From Agromyces allii (GTDB lineage: Bacteria; Actinomycetota; Actinomycetes; Actinomycetales; Microbacteriaceae): a DNA stretch of 64,000 nt. The stretch's first letter is position 1; each line of letters opens with the position of its first letter. Made by a program: the position numbers and the translations under genes. The notes beneath the pieces are model-generated. The model made no database searches, had not been told where the DNA came from, and saw only the letters and a list, made by a program, of their open reading frames with translations. This document shows positions 41,245 to 50,150 of this stretch, one piece after another. The stretch lies in NCBI RefSeq assembly GCF_009749385.1, contig NZ_WBIN01000007.1, positions 186,001-250,000 of the forward strand, written 5' to 3'.

Positions 41245-42552
41245 CTACTCGGAGACCGAGAAGCCGCCGGCCTTCAGGTCGTCGATCGTCGTCGTCTGCA
41301 TCGCGGTGACGGCGGCGAGGAACGCGTCGACGGTCTTCGCCTCGGCGGCCTTGGCGAACTCGTCGTTGTACGCGCTGAACGCGACGTTGACGTTGGGGCC
41401 GTAGGTGAAGGGGGCGACGGCCTGGGCGGCCTCGGCGGCGACGTCGTAGAAGTCGGGCTGGTTGCTGAAGAACTCGGGCGCCTCGGTGAGCACGGATGCC
41501 GCGGCATCCGTGTCTGCCGGGTAGATGCCGGTCTGCTCGACGAGCGCGGCGACCGCCTCGGGGTCGGTGTTCAGCCAGGTCGCGAACTCGGTCGCGGCGT
41601 CGACGTTCTTCGACTGCGAGGTGACGGCCGTGGAGGATCCGCCCCAGTTGCCGTTGGAGACGTCGCCGTCCCACGTGGGCAGTGTCGCGGCCTTCCAGAG
41701 GCCTGCGGTGTCGGCGGCGTTGCCGCTCAGCACGCCGGGGCCCCAGACGGCGCCGAGCCAGCCGGCCTGCGAGCCGTCGTTGAGCGCGGCGTTCCACTCG
41801 GGCGTGTACATCGGCTTGTTGTCGATGGCACCTTCGGCGACGAGGCCGCCCCAGTACTCGGCGACCTTCTGCGTGGGCTCCTCGTCGATGCCGACGCCCC
41901 AGCTGTCGCCGTCGATCGACCACCATTCGGCCTTCGCCTGCTGCGCGAGGCCCGCGAACCAGCCGGCGTCGTTGGCCGAGAACGTGCCGAGGTACTTGGT
42001 GGGGTCTGCGGCGTGGAGTGCACGGGCGGTCTCGGCGTACTCGTCCCACGTGGTGGGCACGGTCAGGCCGTACTGCTCGAAGAGATCTGCGCGGTAGTAG
42101 AACATCATGGGGCCGGTGTCCTGCGGCACGGCGTAGAGGGCGTCGCCGCCGAGGGTGACCGACTGCCACACGCCGTCGGGGAACTGGCCGGCCACGTCGT
42201 CGCCGATCGAGCCCGAGATGTCGGCGAGCGCGTCGGAGGCGACGAGCGTCGGGATCTTCTGGTACTCGGCCTGGATGAGGTCGGGCGCGCCGACGCCGGC
42301 CTTGATGGCGGTGAGCAGCTTGGTGATGGCGGGGTCGCCGCCGTCCTGCTTGTTGACGGTGACCTGGATCTCGGGGTGCTCGGAGTTCCAGATGTCGACG
42401 ACCTTGTCGAGGTTGGGCGCCCAGGCCCAGTAGGTGAGCTCGATCGGGTCGTCGGCGGTGCCCGTCGAGCCGGTGTCGGCCGAGCAGCCGGTCATGATGA
42501 GCGCTGCGGCGGCGATCGCCGCGATCGCACCCGTGCGGATTGCAGAACGCAT
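41245..42552 (-). CDS. Sugar ABC transporter substrate-binding lipoprotein (galacto-oligosaccharide, GanS-like)
   Basis: 435 residues. Lipoprotein signal with the modified Cys at about 23 (ALIMTGC), then a MalE-like fold: ELTYWAWAPNLDKVVDIWNSEHPEI, MMFYYRADLFEQYGLTVPTTWDEY. Tryptophans (AEWWSIDGDSWG) suit stacking on sugars. Captures oligosaccharides released by the secreted GH53 enzyme. Strong AAGGAGG before ATG 42552. The promoter at 42641-42669 is overlapped by a LacI-type operator. An internal GGATGCCGCGGCATCC encodes Asp-Ala-Ala-Ala-Ser. Confidence 0.92.
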   Translation of the reverse strand: MRSAIRTGAIAAIAAAALIMTGCSADTGSTGTADDPIELTYWAWAPNLDKVVDIWNSEHPEIQVTVNKQDGGDPAITKLLTAIKAGVGAPDLIQAEYQKIPTLVASDALADISGSIGDDVAGQFPDGVWQSVTLGGDALYAVPQDTGPMMFYYRADLFEQYGLTVPTTWDEYAETARALHAADPTKYLGTFSANDAGWFAGLAQQAKAEWWSIDGDSWGVGIDEEPTQKVAEYWGGLVAEGAIDNKPMYTPEWNAALNDGSQAGWLGAVWGPGVLSGNAADTAGLWKAATLPTWDGDVSNGNWGGSSTAVTSQSKNVDAATEFATWLNTDPEAVAALVEQTGIYPADTDAAASVLTEAPEFFSNQPDFYDVAAEAAQAVAPFTYGPNVNVAFSAYNDEFAKAAEAKTVDAFLAAVTAMQTTTIDDLKAGGFSVSE

Positions 42553-42625
42553 TCGTCCTCCTTGTCGAAAGCTGTGATTGCGGATGCCCCGTGGGGCCCG
42601 CGCGACCAGAAGGACGTCAGCGTGC

Positions 42626-42669
42626 CTGTGAGCGATCCCAGTAATACACAGGCAGCTATTCGCTGTCAA
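42626..42669 (-). promoter_or_regulatory. Promoter and LacI-type operator of the importer operon
   Basis: On the minus strand: -35 TTGACA (42664-42669), 17-bp spacer, -10 TATTAC (42641-42646). CTGTGAGCGATCCCAG (42626-42641) follows at once and matches the operator at 42714 in 13 of 16 bases. It covers the transcription start. Confidence 0.75.
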
Positions 42670-42686
42670 CTCTGGCATTCACGATG

Positions 42687-42729
42687 TTGCAGGGCTGGCA
42701 TCCTGTGCTAGAACTGTGAGCGCACACAG
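42687..42729 (+). promoter_or_regulatory. Promoter and LacI-type operator of the GH35 gene
   Basis: -35 TTGCAG (42687-42692), 16-bp spacer, -10 TAGAAC (42709-42714), then the palindrome CTGTGAGCGCACACAG (42714-42729; 7 of 8 pairs, central GCGC). This is a classical LacI-family operator shape, placed over the transcription start exactly as in the divergent promoter. Confidence 0.75.
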
Positions 42730-42747
42730 ATTCGAGGGAGAATGCCC

Positions 42748-45219
42748 ATGCCATTGCAGACCGCGCGTTTCACGGTGGCGCACGAACCGTGGGCCGAGCC
42801 GCTCACGCGCCCCGCGATGGGCACCGAGGTCGATCGGCACGAGCGCATCTCGCTCACGAACCGCTACGTCGAGCAGCACGGCATCCCCGTGATCCCGGTC
42901 TCGGGCGAGCTGCACTACAGCCGTGTGCCCCGCGCCGAGTGGAGCGAACGCCTGCGCCTCATGCGCTCGGGCGGCGTGACCGTCGTCGCCTCCTACCTGA
43001 TCTGGAACCACCACCAGCCGACGCCCGACGCCCCGAGCTTCGAGGGCCACCTGGACGCGGCCGAGTTCGTGCGGCTCGCGGCCGACGCCGGCCTCGACGT
43101 CGTGCTGCGCATCGGCCCGTGGATCCACGGCGAGACCCGCAACGGAGGGTTCCCCGACTGGGTGCAGCAGGCACCCGTCGCGCACCGCACCGACGACCCC
43201 GGCTACCTCGCGCTCGTCGAGCCGTGGTTCGCCGCACTCGGCGAGCAGCTCGCGCCGCTCTGCGGGCCGTCGAGCAACGTCATCGCGATCCAGCTCGACA
43301 ACGAGCTCTACGACCAGCCCGGCCATCTCACCACGCTCAAGGCCATCGCGCGCCGGCACGGACTCGTCGCCCCCATCTACACGGCGACCGCGTGGGGCGG
43401 CGCCGAGCTGCCCGACGGCGAGGTGCTCCCCCTCTACGGCGGCTACGGCGACGGCTTCTGGGTCGACGCCGACCACGACTGGGACACGACGTTCCGCGAG
43501 CACTTCTTCTTCTCGCACACGTGGGACGACCCCGGCATCGGCGCCGACCTGCGAGCGCACCCCGGCATCGGGCGCCGCCCCGAGACGCCGCGCCTGCCCT
43601 CGGCGTCGTTCCCGGCCGCGACGTGCGAGCTCGGCGGCGGCATGGCGACCGCATACCACCGGCGTCCGCTGCTGGGCGGCGCCGACATCGCGGCCGTCGC
43701 GAACACCAAGATCGGCAACGGCTCGGGCTGGCAGGGCTACTACATGTACGCCGGCGGCCTGAACCCGGCGCCCGGCCTCCAGGAGTCCCACGCCACGGGC
43801 TACCCCAACGACCTGCCCGAGTTCGACTACGACTTCCACGCGCCGATCGGGGCCGCCGGGCGTCTCGGCCCGAGCCACGCCGCGCTCCGGCGTCAGCACG
43901 CGTTCCTCGCCGCGTTCGGCGACCGGCTCGCGCCCATGCCCTCGACGCTGCCCGCGCACCACCCGTCGAACGTCGACGACGCCGAGACGCTGCGCTGGGC
44001 GCTGCGCAGCGACGGGGCATCCGGCTGGCTGTTCATCACCTGGCAGCAGCCGCACGTGCCGCTCGAGCCCGTGCACGACGTGCAGTTCGAGATCGGCCTG
44101 CAGCCGCACGGTTCGGACGTCGTGGATGCCGCGGCCGAGCGACTCGGCGACGACGCCCCGCCCGCCGGCTCGCTCGTGCTGCCGCACGCGCCCGTCACCG
44201 TCGCGCCCGGCACGATCGCACGCTGGCCGCTGCACCTCGAGCTCGGCGGCGTGCACCTCGACTGGGCGACCGCCTCGCCGCTGACGGTGCTGCCGGCCGC
44301 CGGATCCGCGCTCGGCGCCGACGGGCTCCTCGACGCGCAGTCGCCGACGCTCGTGCTCGTCGCCGAAGCCGGAATCCCGGTGGAACTCGCGACCACGGCC
44401 GAGGTGCTCGGCGCGTTCGCGGTCGACACGACGGCGGATGCCGCAGACACCGGTGGTGTCGTGAGCTCGCCCGCCCCCGGCATCCTGCTCGTCGACGCGT
44501 CGCGGCCGCGCCGCGTCGACCTCGCGCAGGGCGAAGGCCGGCTCTCGGTGCTCGTGCTGCCCTCGGCCTCCGCCGACGACACGTGGGTGCTCGAGGCGAG
44601 CGGCGGCCGCAGGCTCGTGCTCTCGGCAGAGGCCCTCTTCGAGGACGCCGACGGGTGGATCGCCGCCCGTGCCGTCGAACGGCCCGAGGTGCGCGAGTAC
44701 CTGCCGCTGCTCGGCCGGTTCGAGCCGCTCGTCGTAGAGGTCGTCGAGTCGTCGACGGGCGGCGCGACGACGATCGACGTCGGCGCCCCGACGCCCGGCG
44801 AGGCTCCGCCCGCGAGCTTCGGCGAGCGCCACGGACGCGCTTCGGCACCCTCGCGCGACGAGGTGCTGCGGCACGGCACCGCCTGGACGTTCCGGCTTCC
44901 GGCCGGCCGCGACGCGAGCCGCACGCTCGAGATCGAGTGGACGGGCGATGTCGCACGCCTCGAGGTCGACGGTGTCATCGTGGCCGACCGCTTCTGGGAC
45001 GGCACCACCTGGACCGTCGGACTCGACGCACTCGACCTCGCACCCGGGGCCCGACTGACGCTGCGCATCGTGCCGCTGCACCCCGCGGCATCCGTGCACC
45101 TGCCGGATGGCGCCGCCGGCCGACGCGCGACCGCTGAGACGGAGACGCCCGGCACCCCGCTCGTCTCGCTCGAGTCCGTGCGACTCGTCGAGGCCCCGCT
45201 CTGGCTGGAGCAGCCGTGA
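42748..45219 (+). CDS. GH35 beta-galactosidase
   Basis: 823 residues, no signal peptide, so intracellular. The GH35 barrel fills about 30-400: PVIPVSGELHYSRVPRAEW, then acid/base Glu near 186 in IQLDNELYD and nucleophile Glu near 294 in ATCELGGGMATAY. The C-terminal half is beta-rich (beta-sandwich and jelly-roll-like domains). It removes galactose from imported galacto-oligosaccharides. The second of two ATGs (42748) has the better spacing from GAGGGAG; 42742 is possible. Divergent from the importer and under a LacI operator. Confidence 0.92.
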   Translation: MPLQTARFTVAHEPWAEPLTRPAMGTEVDRHERISLTNRYVEQHGIPVIPVSGELHYSRVPRAEWSERLRLMRSGGVTVVASYLIWNHHQPTPDAPSFEGHLDAAEFVRLAADAGLDVVLRIGPWIHGETRNGGFPDWVQQAPVAHRTDDPGYLALVEPWFAALGEQLAPLCGPSSNVIAIQLDNELYDQPGHLTTLKAIARRHGLVAPIYTATAWGGAELPDGEVLPLYGGYGDGFWVDADHDWDTTFREHFFFSHTWDDPGIGADLRAHPGIGRRPETPRLPSASFPAATCELGGGMATAYHRRPLLGGADIAAVANTKIGNGSGWQGYYMYAGGLNPAPGLQESHATGYPNDLPEFDYDFHAPIGAAGRLGPSHAALRRQHAFLAAFGDRLAPMPSTLPAHHPSNVDDAETLRWALRSDGASGWLFITWQQPHVPLEPVHDVQFEIGLQPHGSDVVDAAAERLGDDAPPAGSLVLPHAPVTVAPGTIARWPLHLELGGVHLDWATASPLTVLPAAGSALGADGLLDAQSPTLVLVAEAGIPVELATTAEVLGAFAVDTTADAADTGGVVSSPAPGILLVDASRPRRVDLAQGEGRLSVLVLPSASADDTWVLEASGGRRLVLSAEALFEDADGWIAARAVERPEVREYLPLLGRFEPLVVEVVESSTGGATTIDVGAPTPGEAPPASFGERHGRASAPSRDEVLRHGTAWTFRLPAGRDASRTLEIEWTGDVARLEVDGVIVADRFWDGTTWTVGLDALDLAPGARLTLRIVPLHPAASVHLPDGAAGRRATAETETPGTPLVSLESVRLVEAPLWLEQP

Positions 45220-45235
45220 GCTGATCACCCACCCC

Positions 45236-45273
45236 GCCGGTCGAGGAGGCGCCCCTGCGCCGTCTCGACCGGC
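45236..45273. repeat. Palindromic element between GH35 and GH53 genes
   Basis: GCCGGTCGAG (45236-45245) with CTCGACCGGC (45264-45273), inner GGCG/CGCC pairs. Member of the dispersed GGTCGAG family. May act as a terminator or processing site. Confidence 0.6.
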
Positions 45274-45389
45274 ACGCAATGCCAGCACCACCGCGCCCCG
45301 GCACCGTGTCGGATGCGCATCACCGCAGCGCCGCGGCATCCGTCGATCCGATCGTTCGCCCGCGGCGCCGAACGAGATGGAGTGGCACC

Positions 45390-47579
45390 ATGCAGAACCG
45401 ATCGATGAGACGAGCGAGGTGGGGCGCGGTCGCGACCGGTGCCGCGCTCACGACAGCGCTGACCGGCGCGGCGCTCACGCCCGCAGCCTGGGCGGCCGAT
45501 GACCCGGCCGCCGCCGGCCCGGTCGACGCCGGCATCTTCGTGCAGAAGGTCGACGGGCTCTCGCCCGACTTCGTGAACGGCGTCGACGTGTCGTCGGTGC
45601 TCTCGCTCGAGGAGAGCGGGGTCGTGTTCCGGGATGCCGCGGGGCAACCGGCCGACCTCTTCGACGTGCTCGCCGACAGCGGCGTGAACACCGTGCGCAT
45701 CCGCGTGTGGAACGACCCGTTCGATGCCTCGGGTCGCGGGTACGGCGGTGGCAACGTCGATGCCGCCCGCGCCGTCGAGATCGGCGAGCGTGCGACCGCC
45801 GCGGGGCTCGGCGTGCTCGTCGACTTCCACTACTCCGACTTCTGGGCCGACCCCGGCCGGCAGCTCGCGCCGAAGGCCTGGGCGGGGCTCGGCATCCCCG
45901 AGCTCGAGGAGGCCCTGCACGACTACACGGCCGACACGCTGCAGTCCTTCGAGGACGCGGGCGTCGACGTGACCATGGTGCAGGTCGGCAACGAGACGAA
46001 CAACGCGATCGCGGGGTACACCCGCGCCGGCACGGCGATCGACGAGACGTTCGCCGACCTGATCCAGGCGGGCAGCAGCGCCGTGCGCGAGGTGCTGCCC
46101 GACGCACTCGTGGCCGTGCACTTCACGAACCCCGAGACGCCGAACCGGTACGCGACGTACGCCGCGGGCCTCGACACCTACGGCGTCGACTACGACGTCT
46201 TCGCGAGCTCGTACTACCCGTACTGGCACGGCAGCACCGCGAACCTCACGGCTGCGCTGTCGCAGGTGGCGACGACCTACGGCAAGCGGGTCATGGTCGC
46301 CGAGACGTCGTGGGCGCACACCCTCGACGACGGCGACGGGTACGGCAACGTGATCGGCGCGGGCACCATCACCGACGACTACCCGGCGAGCGTGCAGGGG
46401 CAGGCCACCGAGCTGCGCGAGGTCATCGCGGCCGTCTCGGCCGTGGGCTCCGCCGGCATCGGCGTCTTCTACTGGGAGCCCGCGTGGCTTCCGGTCGGTC
46501 CCCCGTCGGATGCCGCGGCGAACGCCGTGCTCTGGGAGCGCGACGGCTCGGGCTGGGCCACTTCGGCCGCGTCCGGCTACGACCCCGTGCACGTGGGCGA
46601 GTTCTACGGCGGATCGGCGTGGGACAACCAGGCGCTCTTCGGCTTCGACGGCACGGCCCTCGAGTCGCTGCGCACCTTCGAGTACGTGCGCACGGGCGCG
46701 GTCGCACCCCGCGTGATCACGCAGGTCGGCGCGGTCGACGTGACCGTGACCGACGGCTCGCCGGTCGTGCTGCCGAGCACGCTCGACGTGTCGTACAACG
46801 ACGGCACGGTCGAGCACCCCGCCGTGACGTGGAGCACCGCGGTCTCGTGGATCCGCGGACCCGGCGCGTACGCGATCCCCGGCACGACCGCCGCCGGACT
46901 CAAGGTCACCGCAACCGTCACCGTGCTCGCGAAGAACTTCGTGCGCGACCACAGCTTCGAGGACGCCTCGCACAGCGCCTGGACGTTCGGCGGCTACGCC
47001 TGGCCCAACCCGACGTCGGATGCCCCCGACGGCGGCACGGCCGTGACCTTCTGGAACGGCACGCCCTACCAGGCGTCGGCGACGCAGACGATCACCGGGG
47101 TGCCCGCCGGAACCTACTCGCTGCAGGCGACCACGCAGGGCACGAACAGTCCGGCGACCGACACTCGAACGCTCTCGGCGACCACGTCGAAGGGCACCTG
47201 GAGCGCCCCGATGTCGTTCACCGCGTGGAACGAGTTCCACACGGCGACCGTGCCCTCGGTCGTGGTCGGCGCCGACGGCGTGGTCACCGTCTCCGCGGCG
47301 TTCAGCCTCTCGGGCGGGGCGTGGGGCGTGTTCGACGACGTGCGGCTCGTCGCCGTCGAGCCCGCGAGCACCGTGAAGACGAAGCTGCTCGACGTCGCAC
47401 TCGCCGGCGCGGCGCGCATCGACCGCGAGCGGTTCACCGCGGCATCCGTCGCCCGACTCGACGACGCGGTCGCCGTGGGCGAGGTCGTGCTCGACGGCTC
47501 GCGTGCGACCCAGCGCGACGTCGTGCTCGCCACGGCGGTCATCGCGAAGGCGGTGCTGCAGCTCAAGCGCGCGAAGTAG
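45390..47579 (+). CDS. Secreted GH53 arabinogalactan endo-beta-1,4-galactanase
   Basis: 729 residues. Signal peptide about 1-36 (GAALTTALTGAALTPAAWAADD). GH53 barrel about 45-430: GVDVSSVLSLEESGV, RIRVWNDPFD, acid/base Glu near 202 in QVGNETNN, nucleophile Glu near 304 in MVAETSWAHT. Then an Ig-like domain (VDVTVTDGSPVVLPSTLDVSY), a jelly-roll binding-module-like region (FVRDHSFEDASHSAWTF; possibly CBM61) and a C-terminal FIVAR-like helical bundle. It cuts beta-1,4-galactan outside the cell. No sorting signal, so it is released or held non-covalently. Start ATG 45390 with GGAG upstream. Confidence 0.93.
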   Translation: MQNRSMRRARWGAVATGAALTTALTGAALTPAAWAADDPAAAGPVDAGIFVQKVDGLSPDFVNGVDVSSVLSLEESGVVFRDAAGQPADLFDVLADSGVNTVRIRVWNDPFDASGRGYGGGNVDAARAVEIGERATAAGLGVLVDFHYSDFWADPGRQLAPKAWAGLGIPELEEALHDYTADTLQSFEDAGVDVTMVQVGNETNNAIAGYTRAGTAIDETFADLIQAGSSAVREVLPDALVAVHFTNPETPNRYATYAAGLDTYGVDYDVFASSYYPYWHGSTANLTAALSQVATTYGKRVMVAETSWAHTLDDGDGYGNVIGAGTITDDYPASVQGQATELREVIAAVSAVGSAGIGVFYWEPAWLPVGPPSDAAANAVLWERDGSGWATSAASGYDPVHVGEFYGGSAWDNQALFGFDGTALESLRTFEYVRTGAVAPRVITQVGAVDVTVTDGSPVVLPSTLDVSYNDGTVEHPAVTWSTAVSWIRGPGAYAIPGTTAAGLKVTATVTVLAKNFVRDHSFEDASHSAWTFGGYAWPNPTSDAPDGGTAVTFWNGTPYQASATQTITGVPAGTYSLQATTQGTNSPATDTRTLSATTSKGTWSAPMSFTAWNEFHTATVPSVVVGADGVVTVSAAFSLSGGAWGVFDDVRLVAVEPASTVKTKLLDVALAGAARIDRERFTAASVARLDDAVAVGEVVLDGSRATQRDVVLATAVIAKAVLQLKRAK

Positions 47580-47590
47580 GCGCGCCCGTC

Positions 47591-47621
47591 GGTCGAGGAG
47601 CAGCGCAGCAACTCCTCGACC
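47591..47621. terminator. Hairpin after the GH53 gene (dispersed-repeat family)
   Basis: GGTCGAGGAG (47591-47600) with CTCCTCGACC (47612-47621), 10 bp, 11-nt loop, 12 bp after the stop. Confidence 0.65.
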
Positions 47622-47677
47622 GGCGGCCCGGGTGTCGCCGTTCGAACGTAGGCTCGAACTCCACGGAAGGACCGCCG

Positions 47678-48157
47678 ATGACCGACACCGCAACGTCCGC
47701 AGCATCCACCTCGCCCGAGCCCGCGCCGTTCGCGTTCGACGCCGAGAACGAGGTGCACGCCCGAGCCCTCGCGCGTCTCGCGAGCGAACGCATCGCCTGG
47801 CTCGGCACCACAAGCCGATCCGGCTACCCGCACGCCGTGCCGGTGTGGTTCCTCTGGCATGACGGCGCCGTGGTCATCCTGAGCGAGCCCGGCGCGGTCA
47901 AGGTGCGCAACGCGTCCCGCGATCCGCGTGCGCTCGTGCACCTCGAATCAGGGCACGACGAAGAGCAACTCACGGTGCTGCAGGGCACCGCCGAGGTGCT
48001 GGGCGACGCCGCGGCCTCGTGGCTCCCGGCCATCGGCGAGGCCTACCTCGCGAAGTACGAGCACGACCTGCCGCCGCTGAAGCTCACGCTCGAGTCGATG
48101 GCGGCCAAGTACAGCACGATCATCCGCGTCACGCCCGAGAAGCTCATCGCCTGGTGA
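47678..48157 (+). CDS. Pyridoxamine-phosphate-oxidase-fold (PPOX, possibly F420-binding) protein
   Basis: 159 residues. Split-barrel flavin/F420 fold: LARLASERIAWLGTTSRSGYPHAVPVWFLWHDG, VVILSEPGAVKVRNASRDPRALVHLES. This is the PPOX-class F420-dependent oxidoreductase/haem-utilisation-like group. Cofactor cannot be settled by eye. GGAAGG precedes ATG 47678, and a TAGGCT -10 box about 25 nt upstream indicates a short leader. Monocistronic. Confidence 0.83.
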   Translation: MTDTATSAASTSPEPAPFAFDAENEVHARALARLASERIAWLGTTSRSGYPHAVPVWFLWHDGAVVILSEPGAVKVRNASRDPRALVHLESGHDEEQLTVLQGTAEVLGDAAASWLPAIGEAYLAKYEHDLPPLKLTLESMAAKYSTIIRVTPEKLIAW

Positions 48158-48244
48158 GCTGAGCGGATGCCGCGGGCGTGCCGCGCGGCGATGGTGCGCC
48201 GCCCGTCCGGTCGGGCAGCACCCGAAGCGCGGCGGAGACGACAA

Positions 48245-48278
48245 CGCGGCGGCCCCGTTCCCCCGGGAGCCGCCGCGC
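48245..48278. terminator. GC-rich hairpin downstream of the secreted-protein gene
   Basis: GCGGCGGC (48246-48253) pairs with GCCGCCGC (48269-48276), extended by CC/GG inside, loop about 10 nt. Lies between convergent genes, 23 bp past the stop at 48301. Confidence 0.6.
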
Positions 48279-48300
48279 GCCTGATTCGAGTCGTCAGGCC

Positions 48301-49773
48301 TTATGCCGCGAGACCTGCAGTGCAGTCCTCGTTGCTGTTGTAGACGAGCCACACAGCCTTGCCGTCGACGACGAAGCCGTCACCGGGCAGCACCGTCGGC
48401 AGCAGGTGGTCGGCAGCCGGCGTGAACACGACGCGGTAGCGCGTGGTGTTCGGGTGCTCGGGCGCGTTCACGACCTTGCTCGCGATCTTCCACGTGCCGC
48501 CGGTCGCGATGCCGTCCCAGGCGATGCCGTCGTTCGCTGCGCCGCACACGTCGATGCCCTGGGGCGCCGCGGTGATCGTGGAGACGGGAACCGGCTTGTC
48601 GCACGGTGCCGGGGCGACCACGTCGAAGCCCTTCGAGGCCTTGAACGTGAAGCCGTCCTTGGCGAAGAGGGTCCAGCCCTCGATGCCGGCGGTGAACGCG
48701 TCGGTGCTCTCGTTCTTCACGGTCGCGATGACGTCGTAGTGGCCGGGCGTCAGGTTGGACAGGTCGGTGATGGCCGCGCCGTCCGACTTGCGCTTGACGA
48801 GCACCTTCACGCCGTCGGGGTTCGTGATGACGAGGCTCGCGGGCGTGACGACGCCTGCGCCGTAGCCGACGGGCGGGGTGCAGATCGCGTTCGTGAAGAC
48901 GACCGCGGGCGCGGTCTTGCCGCAGCGGTCGTTGTTCTGCGTCGAGGTCCACTGCTTGCGCGCGCCGGCATTGAAGAGGTAGCCCTCATCGGGGGTGGCG
49001 ACGACGCCGACCTTGCCGTTCAGCGCCGAGTGGTCGGTGACCTTGTAGGTGTAGCCGACGACCGAGGGCAGCACCCAGTGGCCGTTGTCCGCGACGCCGC
49101 AGTCGTCGACCCATGTCGGGGCGACGGGCGTGACGCATGCGGTCGAGAGGCCCTCGAGGTGCGTCGGGGCGCCGTTCCACGAGGTGACGTCGACGGCCCA
49201 CGCGTTGCGCACGGCCTTGTCGGCGAACGTGATCGTCTTCGCGTAGCTCTCGCCGAACGCGGCGGTCACCTCGGTGACGCCGTTCACGGTCACGGTGACG
49301 GTGTTCGGTGCTGCATCGGCGGCGACGTACGCGGGGTTCGCGACCCAGACGGTCGGCGTGCCGACGGCGGGCACCGCGGCCACGCCCGGCACCTCGACGT
49401 GCTTCGAGGTCTTGCCCGTGGCGGTCCAGATCTTCCAGTCGTAGAGCACCGCGGCGCCGCTGTTCTTGTGCGCGGTGCGGTACGTCCACGTGATCGGGAA
49501 CAGGCCCGCGAGCGTCTTGTACTCGTAGTCGGTGTGAGCGACCTCGGCCACGGCGGCGACGGCCGGCACGTAGGCCGGGTTCGCGACCTCGAGCTGCGGT
49601 TCGCCCGTGGCCGGCTTCGCGGCGTAGCCGGCGAGGTCGATCGTGAGCACCTCGCAGGTGGCGGATGCCGCGGGTGCGACCTCCGTGGCGGTCGCCGGCG
49701 CGGCGGCGGCCAGCACGGCCAGGCCTCCGGCCAGCATCGCCGTGGTGGCGACGCTCGCGATGAGCTTCTTCAA
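48301..49773 (-). CDS. Secreted protein of unknown function with a TTG start
   Basis: 490 residues. TTG 49773 is chosen: AAGGGA lies 6 nt upstream and a clean signal peptide follows (KKLIASVATTAMLAGGLAVLAAAAPATAT). No earlier start gives a signal peptide. The mature part is beta-rich with two related segments (VANPAYVPAVAAVAEV about 85 and VANPAYVAADAAPNTV about 165). Several spaced Cys (for example CGVADNGHW, CGKTAPA, CGAANDG) suggest disulphides. No sorting signal or membrane anchor. I do not recognise the family. A long leader precedes it. Confidence 0.75.
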   Translation of the reverse strand: MKKLIASVATTAMLAGGLAVLAAAAPATATEVAPAASATCEVLTIDLAGYAAKPATGEPQLEVANPAYVPAVAAVAEVAHTDYEYKTLAGLFPITWTYRTAHKNSGAAVLYDWKIWTATGKTSKHVEVPGVAAVPAVGTPTVWVANPAYVAADAAPNTVTVTVNGVTEVTAAFGESYAKTITFADKAVRNAWAVDVTSWNGAPTHLEGLSTACVTPVAPTWVDDCGVADNGHWVLPSVVGYTYKVTDHSALNGKVGVVATPDEGYLFNAGARKQWTSTQNNDRCGKTAPAVVFTNAICTPPVGYGAGVVTPASLVITNPDGVKVLVKRKSDGAAITDLSNLTPGHYDVIATVKNESTDAFTAGIEGWTLFAKDGFTFKASKGFDVVAPAPCDKPVPVSTITAAPQGIDVCGAANDGIAWDGIATGGTWKIASKVVNAPEHPNTTRYRVVFTPAADHLLPTVLPGDGFVVDGKAVWLVYNSNEDCTAGLAA

Positions 49774-50138
49774 GTGCGTTCCCTTCGATCGCCCCAGGGC
49801 CGGGGGCGGAGCGGTGCCGCGAGGGCATGGCGAACACCGCCGGGTCGCCGCGGGTTCGCGCATGGGGCAGCGCGCCAGGGCACCAGGGGTGCGTGACCGA
49901 CGTCGGGTCCCGCTCGCGGCTCCGACGCCGAAAGCGAGTGTCGGTATGCATTCGAAGCTATACGTCTCGCGGGGTTCGGGAAGGCGCTTTCGTGACCCCA
50001 GAAGGGGGCAATCCGAGCGCTTCCCGTCCGTATTCACGGCGAAGCCGCCCCGACGGGCTCAGCAGGTTAGCCGCGGCATCCGCGAACCTGCTCATCGGGT
50101 TTCCATGCCGTGCCGCCGGAGGTGTCGGTGGCGGCGAG
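49774..50138. other. Intergenic region, possible long structured leader
   Basis: 365 bp before the -10 box of the epoxide hydrolase gene. On the minus strand it contains several GC-rich inverted repeats and a moderately AT-rich stretch (ATACGTCTCG...GGTATGCATTCG about 49940-49975). An imperfect stem pairs GGGAAGGCGCT (49979 on) with AGCGCTTCCC (about 50018-50027). It may be promoter plus a structured 5' UTR. I could not match it to a known riboswitch. Confidence 0.35.
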
Positions 50139-50144
50139 TAGGTT
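50139..50144 (+). promoter_or_regulatory. -10 box of a predicted leaderless promoter
   Basis: TAGGTT, 6 nt, then ATG 50151. A GGAGG 20 nt further upstream is too far to serve the start. Confidence 0.55.
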
Positions 50145-50150
50145 CGGCGC

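Noticed and set aside
49774-50138. Possible ydaO/c-di-AMP or other known riboswitch before the secreted-protein gene
   Set aside because: I compared it by memory with actinobacterial ydaO consensus features and did not find them. A covariance-model search (Rfam) would decide.
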